DNA of 64,000 bases from NCBI GenBank assembly GCA_030654175.1, contig JAURXZ010000003.1, positions 35,816 to 99,815 of the forward strand, written 5' to 3'. This DNA comes from Bacteroidia bacterium. GTDB taxonomy: Bacteria > Bacteroidota > Bacteroidia > 2-12-FULL-35-15. Positions 9,218 to 17,600 of the stretch are shown here, one piece after another. The position numbers and the translations under genes are program-made. Positions within the stretch are counted from its first letter, which is position 1, and the number at the start of each line of letters is the position of its first letter. The notes below the pieces were generated by a model that searched no databases, was not told the DNA's origin, and saw nothing but the letters and a program-made list of their open reading frames with translations.

Positions 9218-9607
9218 ATGAGTAAAACAATAACGATATCACTTTCTATAATTTTTGTTATAATTTTAGTTTATTCTTGTCGTATGTGCCAATACAAAAA
9301 AACATTAGAAAAAGTTTCTGAAGAAATGTATAATGAAATATATTTGAATAATACTTTTAAGGGCAAGATAAAAAAGCTAGAGCCTTATCATAATAAAACC
9401 TATGAATATATTATGACAATTGATACTGAAGAAGAAGAATTTGATTTGGACTATGCTATTTTATGTGTCGATGAAAACTTTGTGTCTTTTGTTGAAAAGG
9501 GGGATAGCGTATACAAAACAGGAGGTTCGAAGACAGTCAAGTTTTGCAAAAAAGATAAAAGCTGCAAAGATATTGAGTTGAAATTCTGTGGTGGCTCTTT
9601 TAAATAG
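9218..9607 (+). CDS. Small lipoprotein/membrane protein, candidate immunity protein for the Rhs lipase tip
   Basis: 129 residues, no recognised family. The N-terminus is a hydrophobic stretch ending in a lipobox-like LVYSC (Cys near 21), so it is probably a lipoprotein or single-pass protein with a ~105-residue periplasmic domain rich in Asp, Glu and Lys and with several Cys. It begins 2 bases after the Rhs tip stop codon, the usual place for an Rhs immunity gene. A lipase effector acts on membrane lipids, so periplasmic immunity would fit. The immunity role is inferred from position and size only. Confidence 0.55.
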   Translation: MSKTITISLSIIFVIILVYSCRMCQYKKTLEKVSEEMYNEIYLNNTFKGKIKKLEPYHNKTYEYIMTIDTEEEEFDLDYAILCVDENFVSFVEKGDSVYKTGGSKTVKFCKKDKSCKDIELKFCGGSFK

Positions 9608-9647
9608 CCCCGGCAGGCGTGAGTGCTAGTGCGGTATGTGCGGTATG

Positions 9648-9676
9648 CAGGCGCGAGTTTTTTAACTCGTGTCGTT
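9648..9676. repeat. Small palindrome gcgcgagttttttaactcgtgt
   Basis: An imperfect hairpin (gcgcgagtt / aactcgtgt) lies in the gap after the putative immunity gene. It may be an interspersed palindrome or part of a terminator region. Confidence 0.4.
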
Positions 9677-9709
9677 TAATTAATAGGCATCTTGCCGTAG
9701 TGTGAATTT

Positions 9710-9741
9710 AAACACCGTTAGCAATAGCGGTGTTTTTTTAT
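9710..9741 (+). terminator. Terminator downstream of the first Rhs/immunity pair
   Basis: aacaccg and cggtgtt pair around a 10-base loop and are followed by a T run on the plus strand. Confidence 0.65.
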
Positions 9742-9742
9742 T

Positions 9743-10018
9743 TTAACCTTTTACAAGACTTTGCAAATTATCTTTCAGGCGTTTTTTAGCAATCAAAGAA
9801 TCAATAATATGATAAAGAGATTTTTTTTCAGTATTGTCTAAATCATCAATCAGCTTTAATTTTTCCATTAAGGTTTTATCGTAAGTATTTACATCCTTAA
9901 AAATATCATCCGCTTTAAACAGGTCAGAAAGCGAAATTCCAAGAGCTTTAGCAATCCTTTCCAGTGTAGTAAAAGAAGGATCGGTTTTACCGCTCTCAAT
10001 ACGGCTGTATTGTGGAGC
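9743..10018 (-). pseudogene. Truncated XRE-family (HTH) regulator, 5' end missing
   Basis: On the minus strand a frame ending at 9743 encodes the back half of a Cro/C1-type helix-turn-helix (APQYSRIESGKTDPSF, TLERIAKALGISLSDLF), then a ~55-residue helical tail. At 10018 the frame meets a stop just before the conserved recognition helix would begin, and no start codon is available. The first ~30 residues of the HTH are therefore gone. The cut coincides with unrelated sequence at 10019 onward, a clean rearrangement junction. It is probably non-functional debris of an earlier insertion. Confidence 0.75.
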
Positions 10019-10072
10019 CTAATTGGTAATACTGCATTTAGAAAACCGACTTTCAATATCAATGAATACTTA

Positions 10073-10219
10073 ATGCCAGACAGCCTTATGAAGCTAAAGA
10101 AGTTTGTTAGGAACTACATTCAAGAACAGAATGAAGATAGTAGTGATGAGGCTGTGAACCAAAGAATTTTACTACTTGAACAGAGTGAAGTGGATGACCT
10201 ACTACCAGCCCTTGTATAA
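10073..10219 (+). CDS. Small ORF of unknown function, possible gene remnant
   Basis: 48 residues from the first ATG (MPDSLMKLKKFV...). The frame is open back to 10010, where it runs into the regulator junction. Acidic and helical, no family recognised. It starts right after the XRE break and ends just before a strong terminator, so it may be the 3' end of a lost gene, with the terminator as its original end. Weak support as a real gene. Confidence 0.3.
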   Translation: MPDSLMKLKKFVRNYIQEQNEDSSDEAVNQRILLLEQSEVDDLLPALV

Positions 10220-10232
10220 CAATGAGTAGCGG

Positions 10233-10275
10233 AGCCCCCCCTGTCAATATAACAATGACAGGGGCTTCCTCTGTA
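10233..10275 (+). terminator. Rho-independent terminator inside the island
   Basis: agccccccctgtca pairs with tgacaggggct around a short A/T loop. The tail (tcctctgt) is only moderately T-rich. Confidence 0.6.
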
Positions 10276-10629
10276 TCATTTGAGACACTTCATTTGCAAC
10301 ACCTCAACCTCAGTAGTTATCCGCCTTTCTTATACCGCACTACCATTGATATATAGGGATATGGATATTCATCCAAAAATATTTTTTAATTTTTTTTGAT
10401 TCTGTTATTAAGCCTTATAGTACGATTATACTATCTCAAACACAGGCTTTCAGTTACCCATGCGATGGTGTCGAACACGTTTGCATTCTAAAGCCTATTC
10501 ACAACAACCACTGTTGTTATTGATGCTTAAGCCATTAAGGTCGATAGGAAGCGGGAAGTGAGGCTTTATATCCATTGATTATTTTTGAACAGCCCATGTA
10601 GAAACCCGATTCAACTGATATTTATTGAT
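10276..10629. other. Non-coding debris between the two Rhs tips
   Basis: About 350 bases with no supportable gene on either strand. It is AT-rich with a poly-T stretch near 10385-10400. No tRNA, known RNA motif or insertion-sequence end was recognised. Confidence 0.5.
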
Positions 10630-10749
10630 ATGAAATTGATACTAACAAAAGAACAGGCACGCAAGATATTGGAGATGCCTGTAAGGAATCCAATAAAGAT
10701 AAAGGTTGCGGATGCTGATAGGATACTGAACAAACCGAAAAGTAAGTAA
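10630..10749 (+). CDS. 39-residue ORF, hypothetical
   Basis: ATG to TAA encodes MKLILTKEQARKILEMPVRN and on, a basic amphipathic peptide with no family recognised. A hairpin terminator begins 8 bases after the stop, which supports a real short transcription unit. It could be a small orphan protein or the surviving tip of a larger gene. Confidence 0.4.
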   Translation: MKLILTKEQARKILEMPVRNPIKIKVADADRILNKPKSK

Positions 10750-10757
10750 AATAAAAA

Positions 10758-10785
10758 CACCAGCCGTTCCGCTGGTGCTTTCAAA
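10758..10785 (+). terminator. Terminator after the 39-residue ORF
   Basis: caccagc and gctggtg form a 7-base perfect stem with a 6-base loop, followed by ctttc. Confidence 0.6.
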
Positions 10786-10982
10786 TCACAAACTATCTAT
10801 TTAAAATTCATCTTCGTTTCATCATTAAATAGATTGGGGTCTCATATAGTAAGTTTCCACCCCCGCTATACGAGTCCCATTTTTCTCCTTCTTTTCAACC
10901 TAATTCACTATCCAGTTTTCCGCTCTGTCAAGTAAATTATAACGGTTGAAATATCTTTTTGCGAAAATCACATCAATTCTAT

Positions 10983-11237
10983 CTATTTAATATTATCATC
11001 TTTATTCGCTTTTTTCAACAATAAAAATGCGTTTATTATTACAAATATTGAAAGAACAAAAAACAACAAGGAAAGAGTTGAGATATTGTCATAAACTGTT
11101 GTAATAACCCTATTGCTTACTCCAGTAGATGCTTCAACTATGTATTTGACATCTGTTAATACACCCAGCAGTAAGAATACATATAGCAAGCAAAAAGCAA
11201 AAGCAACAATTAGTTGTATTTTAATTAGCTTTTTCAT
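10983..11237 (-). CDS. Two-TM small membrane protein, candidate immunity protein for the second Rhs tip
   Basis: 84 residues with two transmembrane helices (about 7-29 and 54-75) separated by a ~25-residue polar loop, and a lysine-rich C-terminus. No family recognised. It begins 5 bases after the second Rhs tip on the same strand. Position, size and membrane nature mirror the gene behind the first tip, so immunity is the leading guess, by analogy only. Confidence 0.5.
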   Translation of the reverse strand: MKKLIKIQLIVAFAFCLLYVFLLLGVLTDVKYIVEASTGVSNRVITTVYDNISTLSLLFFVLSIFVIINAFLLLKKANKDDNIK

Positions 11238-11242
11238 ACAGT

Positions 11243-12166
11243 TTATTTTTTCTTTTTTGAACTTGAACCACTATTGCCACCGCTTGAACTTGCATTTCCA
11301 CTTGAAGTGTTAGCAGATGAACCAGCTGCTTTTCCGCTTGACCCTGAAGTTTCACCACCAACTCCAGCACTTCCTAACGGTTTTTTATCAAGAGTATTTT
11401 GATATGTGCCCTTCATTGTCCCTGTAACTTCGTTAACATTTATATTTTCAACAGTTGCATCCTGTAGATAATTTTGAAGAGACTTTGGAATTGCAAAATC
11501 CTGTTCGCCACCATTGTAATTGAAAACATCTGCTCCACCAGCTTTTGTAGCATCGCAACTTATGGTTGTGCAATTATTACCAAACAAATTATAAGAATCA
11601 ATTATTTTACCATATTTGTCAATATCTTCATCCCCAGTATTAGGTGATTCAGATGAACCAAAGTATTGTGCATCCATAAAATTCTGTACCGCCTTTTCAT
11701 CAGCATCATCAACTTGAAACGCTTTAGCTTCCATCCTATACAATTCAGATTTTATATAATCCTTTGCCTTATCGCCAGTATATCTTATCAATACACCTTG
11801 TCCTGTTGCACCACCTGTCGAAGCATCCGAATTAGCAAACCTACCATATGTATAGACAATTACATCATCCCCATCTTGAACAGTAATAAAAGTGTGTCCA
11901 GTACCTTTGGTCTCAGTGTAAATTCGTAATTCTAAACCATCCCAATCAACACCCCAAATAGGTGAATTGCTTGCAAATTGATAGGGTGTAAGTTCGGGAT
12001 ATTTTTTGGTAATTGGGTCAACACTTAAAAACCTTCCCAATCTTGGGTCATAGATTCTCATACCGTAATCTTGTTGGTTTCCGTTTCCTTTTACTTCATT
12101 ATCATTTTCTTTTCCATTGAACCCATATCGATACCCATTCGCCCCAACGAAACTCCTCCCCGGCAT
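11243..12166 (-). CDS. Orphan Rhs C-terminal tip with His-then-Cys (permuted papain/NlpC-like) effector domain
   Basis: 307 residues. Residues 1-78 are almost the same RHS-core end as in the first tip (YRYGFNGKEND, YGMRIYDPRLGRFLSVDP). The variable part has GTGHTFITV (His91) and, about 108 residues later, FGNNCTTISC (Cys199). That order recalls circularly permuted NlpC/P60 or LRAT-like cysteine hydrolases; the assignment is tentative. The tail (about 270-307) is Ser/Gly-rich and ends in a Lys run. It is convergent with the first tip and decapitated the same way. Alternatives are a transferase of the permuted papain fold, or an inactive remnant. Confidence 0.7.
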   Translation of the reverse strand: MPGRSFVGANGYRYGFNGKENDNEVKGNGNQQDYGMRIYDPRLGRFLSVDPITKKYPELTPYQFASNSPIWGVDWDGLELRIYTETKGTGHTFITVQDGDDVIVYTYGRFANSDASTGGATGQGVLIRYTGDKAKDYIKSELYRMEAKAFQVDDADEKAVQNFMDAQYFGSSESPNTGDEDIDKYGKIIDSYNLFGNNCTTISCDATKAGGADVFNYNGGEQDFAIPKSLQNYLQDATVENINVNEVTGTMKGTYQNTLDKKPLGSAGVGGETSGSSGKAAGSSANTSSGNASSSGGNSGSSSKKKK

Positions 12167-12342
12167 TGCAGCTCCAAAGGTATTCTAACGGCATATTGCT
12201 TCTTTTGCAATAATAATGCGTACTTCAAATAACTTTTAGGTTATCAAAAATATGTAAAAAAATGCACAATAATGCTCTTTTCATATTTTATTAAAAGAGC
12301 CTGTCTCACATTAGAAACAGACCATTCTGTTTTTTTATAAAA
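11932..12342 (-). repeat. Right copy of the ~0.4 kb inverted Rhs repeat
   Basis: This is the reverse-complement partner of 8130-8538. Its conserved leader includes the same -7-like TATTTTTG box, and the first ~78 codons of the Rhs tip are shared. The outer hairpin is degraded here. The 190 bases to the next gene (12343-12532) hold nothing I can name. Confidence 0.85.
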
Positions 12343-12532
12343 AAAATCGTAATACTGCGGGACGCTTCAATCCCTAAGGCGGCATTAACAATAATTAACC
12401 CTCATAATATTTATATTAGCGTACTGAACTTGAATACATTAAATCTTTTTCATTTAAATTCGATTTTTTTAAACTAAATAAAATGAGTATTTTTAGTCAA
12501 AATTATAAGGTTAAATATTAATAAAACAATAA

Positions 12533-14077
12533 ATGGCGATTTTAGGCTCTATACTCAAACGAACATTTGAACTAAGGGAAAGAATACCCAGAATACGTAA
12601 GGTCAACGGTTATACTCAACAAGCTAAGGTATTAAAAAAGCTGCTTACTAAAGCTGAATTTACTGCCTTTGGCGGACATTATAATTTTTCTAAAATAATA
12701 AGTGAACCCGATATAATAAACGCTTTTCAGAATACAATTCATACGCATGATTACAATTCGATGTTCAAAAAATGGTGGTTCCGTGCATTGAATGGAGAGG
12801 CTTATGTTTGTTGGCCCGGACGCATAAAATATTTCGCATTAAGCTCCGGAACATCCGATTCTTCAAGCAAATATATCCCTGTTACTTCCGATATGCTGAA
12901 GGCAATAAAAAAAATCAGCATTCGGCAATTGGGTTTACAAACCCGCTATGATTTTCCGAAAGAACATTTTCAGCGTGGTGCTTTAATGCTTGGAGGAAGT
13001 ACTCACTTAAATTATAATGGCACTTATTTTGAAGGCGATCTAAGTGGTATTACGGCTAAAAATATTCCTTTCTATTTTCAACATTTTTATAAACCAGGAA
13101 AACGTATTTCAAAAGAACGTGATTGGGAAACCAAACTTGAAGAAATCACAAAAAATGCAAAAGAATGGGATATAGCCATTGTTGCAGGTGTGCCGGCCTG
13201 GGTTCAAATTCTTTTTGAAAGAATTATTACTGAATACAACGTAAATAACATTCATGATATATGGCCAAATTTGGAAATATATGTTCATGGAGGAGTGGCG
13301 ATTGCACCTTATAAAAAAGGATTTGAAAAATTACTTGGCAAGCCCATCATTTATTTTGACACCTATTTAGCATCAGAAGGATTTATCGCATACCAGGACA
13401 GGCAAGGGACTGAATCATGCAGAATGGTGCTGGATAATGGAATATTTTTCGAGTTTGTTCCTTTCAATGAAAAGAATTTTGATTCGGAAGGAACAATTGT
13501 TGAAACACCCGAAACATACCATATCGGGCAAGTTCAGGAAGGTGTTGAATATGCACTATTACTTTCTACCTGTTCGGGCGCTTGGCGTTATTTGATCGGG
13601 GATGTGATAAAGTTCACCTCTGTTGAACTTTATGAAATTATTATTACCGGTCGTACAAAACAATTTTTGAGTTTATGCGGAGAACATTTGTCTCAGGATA
13701 ATATGAACCGAGCCATTGAACTTGTTTCAGGAGAATTGAATATTGAAATAAAAGAATTCACTGTAGCAGGTATTAATTATGAATCATTGTTCGCCCACCA
13801 CTGGTATATTGGCACTGACGACAAAGTAGATGTGGCAATCTTGCGTAAGCGGATTGATGAAGTATTAAAAGATCTGAATGATGATTATCGTGTGGAGCGT
13901 ATTGCAGCGTTAAAAGAAGTTATTATTGATGTAATGCCAAGTCACGTGTTTTACGATTATATGCAATCAATAGGTAAAATAGGTGCCTCATTCAAATTTC
14001 CACGTGTACTAAAAGGCACGAAATTAACCGATTGGGAAACTTATTTAAAAGATAAGGTATTGTTAAGAAATAAATAG
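12533..14077 (+). CDS. GH3 family protein (acyl-adenylate/amido-synthetase fold)
   Basis: 514 residues, the normal length for bacterial GH3-like proteins. Nucleotide-binding motif I is LSSGTSDSSSKYIP (about residues 103-116). A later YLASEGFIAYQ resembles the second adenylation motif, and RYLIGDVIKFT contains the conserved G-D of the third. Plant GH3 enzymes adenylate jasmonate or auxin and couple them to amino acids. Bacterial members are common in Bacteroidota, but their substrates are not established. It is cytoplasmic, with no signal peptide. It stands alone after the Rhs island, and a LysE exporter gene follows on the same strand across a structured 158-base gap. Amino-acid chemistry could link the two, which is speculation. 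Confidence 0.85.
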   Translation: MAILGSILKRTFELRERIPRIRKVNGYTQQAKVLKKLLTKAEFTAFGGHYNFSKIISEPDIINAFQNTIHTHDYNSMFKKWWFRALNGEAYVCWPGRIKYFALSSGTSDSSSKYIPVTSDMLKAIKKISIRQLGLQTRYDFPKEHFQRGALMLGGSTHLNYNGTYFEGDLSGITAKNIPFYFQHFYKPGKRISKERDWETKLEEITKNAKEWDIAIVAGVPAWVQILFERIITEYNVNNIHDIWPNLEIYVHGGVAIAPYKKGFEKLLGKPIIYFDTYLASEGFIAYQDRQGTESCRMVLDNGIFFEFVPFNEKNFDSEGTIVETPETYHIGQVQEGVEYALLLSTCSGAWRYLIGDVIKFTSVELYEIIITGRTKQFLSLCGEHLSQDNMNRAIELVSGELNIEIKEFTVAGINYESLFAHHWYIGTDDKVDVAILRKRIDEVLKDLNDDYRVERIAALKEVIIDVMPSHVFYDYMQSIGKIGASFKFPRVLKGTKLTDWETYLKDKVLLRNK

Positions 14078-14097
14078 TACAGAATTGGCGAAGTAAT

Positions 14098-14182
14098 TTT
14101 GTTCTTTTTTAAGGCGTAAATGAGGCAAATAGCCATAGCTATTTAACGATTTTACAACGCAAAAAAAGGGCAAAAGAACAAG
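14098..14182. repeat. Long imperfect hairpin between GH3 and LysE genes
   Basis: ttgttctttt near 14099 pairs with aaaagaacaa near 14180. Inside, aaatagc / gctattt forms a perfect 7-base inner stem, and gcgtaaa / tttac..cgc pairs in between. It has no long T tail, so it is more like a mobile palindrome or RNA structure than a plain terminator. Confidence 0.5.
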
Positions 14183-14235
14183 TCAAAATGTATTAGTTAT
14201 TTTTTAACAATGCCTAAGGTACAAAAAACAAACCT

Positions 14236-14865
14236 ATGATTTTAAAAGCCATTTTTCAAGGATTATTACTGGGATCAGTTTTGGCTATACAGCCCGGACC
14301 TTCATTGTTCACGCTTATACAAACGAGCAGCAAAAAAGGATTTAAATCGGGTTTTGCACTTGCTATTGGAATTTTTTTAAGTGATGTAATTTGCGTGCTT
14401 TTAGCTTATTTAGGCATTGCGCAACTTTTCGACAATCCGAATAACAAAATGGTTATTGGCCTTATTGGAGGCACCCTTTTGATAGCATTTGGATTGTTCA
14501 GCATTTTTCATAAAAAGAAAGAGGAGGAAGAAAAAGGATTGGTCATAAAGGCGGTAAACGTTCCGCTGTTTATTACAAAAGGTTTCTTTCTGAATATCCT
14601 AAATCCCTCCGTTATTTTTTTATGGATACTATGGGTTGGGGCAGTGAGCTCAAATAAAGAATTTACCCGAATTCACATTACGCTTTTTTTCATCACTACG
14701 CTGGCCATTGTATTTATTACTGATGTGCTAAAAGCCTATTTTGCAAATAAAATTAGCAAACATCTCAGCCATTCAATTTTGCGTAAAATAAGTATACTAC
14801 TTGGTATAATTCTTTTGGTTACCGGCCTGGTTTTTATATACCGCGTGGTTTCTGTGTATTTCTAA
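14236..14865 (+). CDS. LysE family amino-acid exporter
   Basis: 209 residues, six hydrophobic segments, the size of LysE/RhtB proteins. The N-terminal helix carries the family signature GSVLAIQPGPSLFTLIQTSS, with the PGP turn, followed by a GFALAIGIFLSD second helix. A charged cytoplasmic linker (HKKKEEEEKG) lies between helices 3 and 4, and NILNPSVIFLWI matches the conserved NP of the second half. It is an inner-membrane exporter; the amino acid cannot be predicted. Confidence 0.85.
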   Translation: MILKAIFQGLLLGSVLAIQPGPSLFTLIQTSSKKGFKSGFALAIGIFLSDVICVLLAYLGIAQLFDNPNNKMVIGLIGGTLLIAFGLFSIFHKKKEEEEKGLVIKAVNVPLFITKGFFLNILNPSVIFLWILWVGAVSSNKEFTRIHITLFFITTLAIVFITDVLKAYFANKISKHLSHSILRKISILLGIILLVTGLVFIYRVVSVYF

Positions 14866-14931
14866 ACTAATATTTCCAGAACCGGGTTCCCACTTGTTTG
14901 AAATTATAATAAACTTTATTACTCCTACCCT

Positions 14932-15645
14932 TTATTTATAGATCAGGAAAATTGCAGGACGTTTATTAATATCAGGTATCTGCTTTTTCCAACTGGAAAC
15001 ATATTTTGTTTTAATAAATTCTGTCGGAAGGGTTATATCACAGGCGATACAAAGTGGCGTTTTACTGTCACAATTTGTTAAAATGTCATCCAATAAATGC
15101 ATATTGCGATAAGGTGTCTCTATAAATAGTTGAGTCTGACTTTTTTCTCTAGCTATTTTTTCCAATTCTTTTATCTTTTTTATACGTTCGCTGCGTTCCT
15201 TTGGTAAATATCCATGAAATGTAAAACTTTGTCCGTTAAATCCGGATGCCATCAGAGCCAGCAAAATAGAGGATGGTCCAACTAAAGGAACAACTTTAAT
15301 ACTTCTTTCGTGGGCTAATTTTACCACATCAGCACCGGGATCAGCTACACCGGGGCAACCTGCTTCTGAAATAATTCCGATATTTTTTCCAAGATTAATA
15401 GAGTTTAAATAACCTGAAATTTCATGAAGGTTAGTATGCTGATTTAACGGATGTAAAATAATTTCCTGCAAAGGTTTAATGATCCCCATTTTCTTTAAAT
15501 AATGGCGGGCTGCTTTTTCGTTTTCAACAATATATTCATCAATAGTATTGATGATCTGATTTACTTTCACAGGCATAACATCGGCTGTTTCAGCAGTAAT
15601 TCCAAGTGTTGTAGGTATTAAGTAAAGGGTTCCTTTTTCAGTCAT
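14932..15645 (-). CDS. Tetrapyrrole-methylase-fold SAM methyltransferase, RsmI-like
   Basis: 237 residues. It starts GTLYLIPTTLG, like RsmI (LYLVPTPIGN), and has the family core ISEAGCPGVADPGADVV and PLVGPSSILLALMASGFNGQ. It also has FIETPYRNMHLLDDIL, matching the RsmI segment FYEAPHR. RsmI 2'-O-methylates C1402 of 16S rRNA. This shorter Bacteroidota form lacks the C-terminal RsmI extension and is a distinct branch, so its target is uncertain. First in a left-facing run with LMW-PTP and PyrF. Confidence 0.75.
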   Translation of the reverse strand: MTEKGTLYLIPTTLGITAETADVMPVKVNQIINTIDEYIVENEKAARHYLKKMGIIKPLQEIILHPLNQHTNLHEISGYLNSINLGKNIGIISEAGCPGVADPGADVVKLAHERSIKVVPLVGPSSILLALMASGFNGQSFTFHGYLPKERSERIKKIKELEKIAREKSQTQLFIETPYRNMHLLDDILTNCDSKTPLCIACDITLPTEFIKTKYVSSWKKQIPDINKRPAIFLIYK

Positions 15646-15700
15646 TTTTATTTTTTTTATTCAACAAAGAACTTCGTTTATCTTTTTAAAATAAATATTA

Positions 15701-16165
15701 TTAATTAGTAATTTCAATCGAATGAGCAATTACATCACACGCTTTTTCAAGTAATATAAATACAGTTTCGAAACCCTGCTCGCCACCAAAATAGGGGTCA
15801 GGAACAGCCATATTAGAATTTGGATAAACCCTGTTCAATATCAATTCCACTTTGCTCTTATCATTTTCATTTCGTGCAAGGCTAATAACATCAGAGTAAT
15901 TGGAACTATCCATAACAAAAATAGTGTCGAATTTATCAAAATCTTCTACTTGAAATTGTCTTCCTTTTAATTTAGAAATATCAATCCCATGCTGTTTTGC
16001 ATTCAAAACAGTGCGGTTATCGGGATGCTGACCAATATGATAATTAGATGTTCCTGCCGAATCGATAGTGATGTCAAGATTCAATTTTTCGGCTTTGTCG
16101 CGTAAAATACCCTCTGCCAAAGGTGAACGGCAAATATTGCCAAGGCAAACCATTAAATAGGACAT
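15701..16165 (-). CDS. Low-molecular-weight protein tyrosine phosphatase
   Basis: 154 residues, normal for the family. The P-loop sits at the N-terminus (VCLGNICRSPLAE, Cys7 nucleophile, Arg13), and the general-acid loop is DPYFGG at about 126-131. It hydrolyses phosphotyrosine or similar small phosphoesters in the cytoplasm. It is 55 bases upstream of the RsmI-like gene and 40 bases downstream of pyrF, all on the minus strand, so co-transcription is plausible. Confidence 0.9.
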   Translation of the reverse strand: MSYLMVCLGNICRSPLAEGILRDKAEKLNLDITIDSAGTSNYHIGQHPDNRTVLNAKQHGIDISKLKGRQFQVEDFDKFDTIFVMDSSNYSDVISLARNENDKSKVELILNRVYPNSNMAVPDPYFGGEQGFETVFILLEKACDVIAHSIEITN

Positions 16166-16205
16166 ATTAAAATATTATTTTTATTATTATTTTTTTACTA
16201 AAAAA

Positions 16206-17048
16206 CTATAAATACTCTTGTAACAAAATCTCCATTTCTTTCTGCAATTTCAATGCTTCCTCTCTCGCAACTTCTGCAAATTTTTCACCGGAACTTGCAT
16301 AAATAATTCCTCGTGATGAGTTAACCAACAAACCACATTGTTTATTCATACCATATTTAGCTACATCCTGTAAACTGCCGCCCTGAGCCCCAACTCCGGG
16401 AACTAACAAAAAATTATCAGGGATCATTTTGCGGATATCAAGAAGCATTTCTGCTTTTGTTGCACCAACCACATACATCATATTATCAGGAGTGCCCCAT
16501 TTTTTTGAAGTTTCAATTATCTTCTCGAATAATTTCATCCCCCTACCCTTTTCAACAATAGATCCAATTTCACTTGTTTGAAAATCAAATGCACCTTTAT
16601 TAGAGGTGAGTGCAAGTAAAATCACCCATTTATTTTTGTATTCCAGAAATGGTGTAACGCTATCCTCACCCATATAAGGAGCAACAGTGATCGAATCAAA
16701 ATTCAAAGTTTCTAAAAATGCCTTCGCATACATTTTAGAAGTGTTACCAATATCACCGCGCTTTGCATCGGCAATAGTAAAAACATCTTTATACTTTTGA
16801 TTGATATAATTGATCGTTTTTTCCAAACTGATCCAACCTTTTGCACCTTGTGTTTCATAAAAAGCCATATTGGGTTTGTAGGAAACACACAAATCATGGG
16901 TAGCATCAACGATCTGTTTGTTGAATTCAAAAACAGGATCTTCTGTCTTCAACAAATGTGAAGGAATTTTAGTTATATCGGTATCCAAACCAACACAAAG
17001 AAAACTTTTTTTCTTTGTAATGGTTGAAAACAGCTCTTCTCTTGTCAT
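16206..17048 (-). CDS. pyrF: Orotidine 5'-phosphate decarboxylase
   Basis: 280 residues, the longer type-2 PyrF found in Bacteroidota and mycobacteria. It begins near [15 protein letters not shown] with the substrate-binding GLD. The catalytic D-x-K-x-x-D is DAKRGDIGN, and VPGVGAQGG is the phosphate-binding region. It converts OMP to UMP, the last step of pyrimidine synthesis, in the cytoplasm. No other pyr genes lie nearby. Confidence 0.93.
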   Translation of the reverse strand: MTREELFSTITKKKSFLCVGLDTDITKIPSHLLKTEDPVFEFNKQIVDATHDLCVSYKPNMAFYETQGAKGWISLEKTINYINQKYKDVFTIADAKRGDIGNTSKMYAKAFLETLNFDSITVAPYMGEDSVTPFLEYKNKWVILLALTSNKGAFDFQTSEIGSIVEKGRGMKLFEKIIETSKKWGTPDNMMYVVGATKAEMLLDIRKMIPDNFLLVPGVGAQGGSLQDVAKYGMNKQCGLLVNSSRGIIYASSGEKFAEVAREEALKLQKEMEILLQEYL

Positions 17049-17098
17049 TAGATTTATATTTGATCTCCTACTATACAGTAGAGTAGAATAAATTATTT

Positions 17099-17545
17099 TT
17101 AAGCTTTATTTACGTTTTTAAGTTCTTTCGGAAAATCCTCCTTGATGATATATACTCCATCCATTGGGGTTTCCATTGGAAGGGCATCTCGCAGATAAAA
17201 ATATAAATGCGTTTCATCATTTTTTTCATCCACTACCTTTTCTGTTTTTTTTAAGAGTTTTTTCGAAACAGCAAATTGCATATTTTTACCGCTTTCCGTT
17301 ATACAATCAACAATGGTCATATCCCAAATTTCAAAACTAAATTCTTTGTCGTCAGGAAAATATCCTGCTAACGTATAAATTGCATTATTTTTTATTTTGA
17401 ATTCAGTTATCGGTTCCGATACTTTTAACTCATCTTCCCACAAGTATTTAATGTTGTCTTCCGATTCTTGTCCTTCATTTAGATCATCGGCAATACCTTG
17501 GTTAAACTCAGAGTTAACAAGGATAAAGTGTAAGTGTAAATTCAT
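17099..17545 (-). CDS. Hypothetical protein, no family recognised
   Basis: 148 residues, acidic, with no signal peptide or membrane segment, probably cytoplasmic. It starts [18 protein letters not shown] and has a mix of predicted strands ([22 protein letters not shown]). It lies 50 bases upstream of pyrF on the same strand and downstream of the PaaY-like gene, from which a hairpin separates it. Codon use looks like its neighbours. No function can be assigned. Confidence 0.6.
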   Translation of the reverse strand: MNLHLHFILVNSEFNQGIADDLNEGQESEDNIKYLWEDELKVSEPITEFKIKNNAIYTLAGYFPDDKEFSFEIWDMTIVDCITESGKNMQFAVSKKLLKKTEKVVDEKNDETHLYFYLRDALPMETPMDGVYIIKEDFPKELKNVNKA

Positions 17546-17578
17546 TTAAAAAGAATTGATTTATTAATTAGAGTTTAA

Positions 17579-17600
17579 AAATGCCGATCGAAAAATCGGT
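17579..17600 (-). terminator. Terminator-like hairpin after the PaaY-like gene
   Basis: On the minus strand ccgat / atcgg pairs around tttttcg and is followed by cattttt, immediately after the stop codon. Confidence 0.5.

Noticed and set aside
9608..9740. tRNA-like G/C patch after the first immunity gene
   Set aside because: No cloverleaf, no TTC-loop consensus and no CCA-end context; it only holds a small palindrome and a terminator.
10900..10986. Minus-strand fragment (IDVIFAKRYFNRYNLLDRAE) as a gene
   Set aside because: It looks protein-like but has only ~28 codons, no start codon and an in-frame stop upstream; at best a remnant.
7000..12400. Complete integrated prophage or conjugative element
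   Set aside because: Only the integrase is present; no structural, replication, relaxase or transfer genes and no clear att repeats were found.
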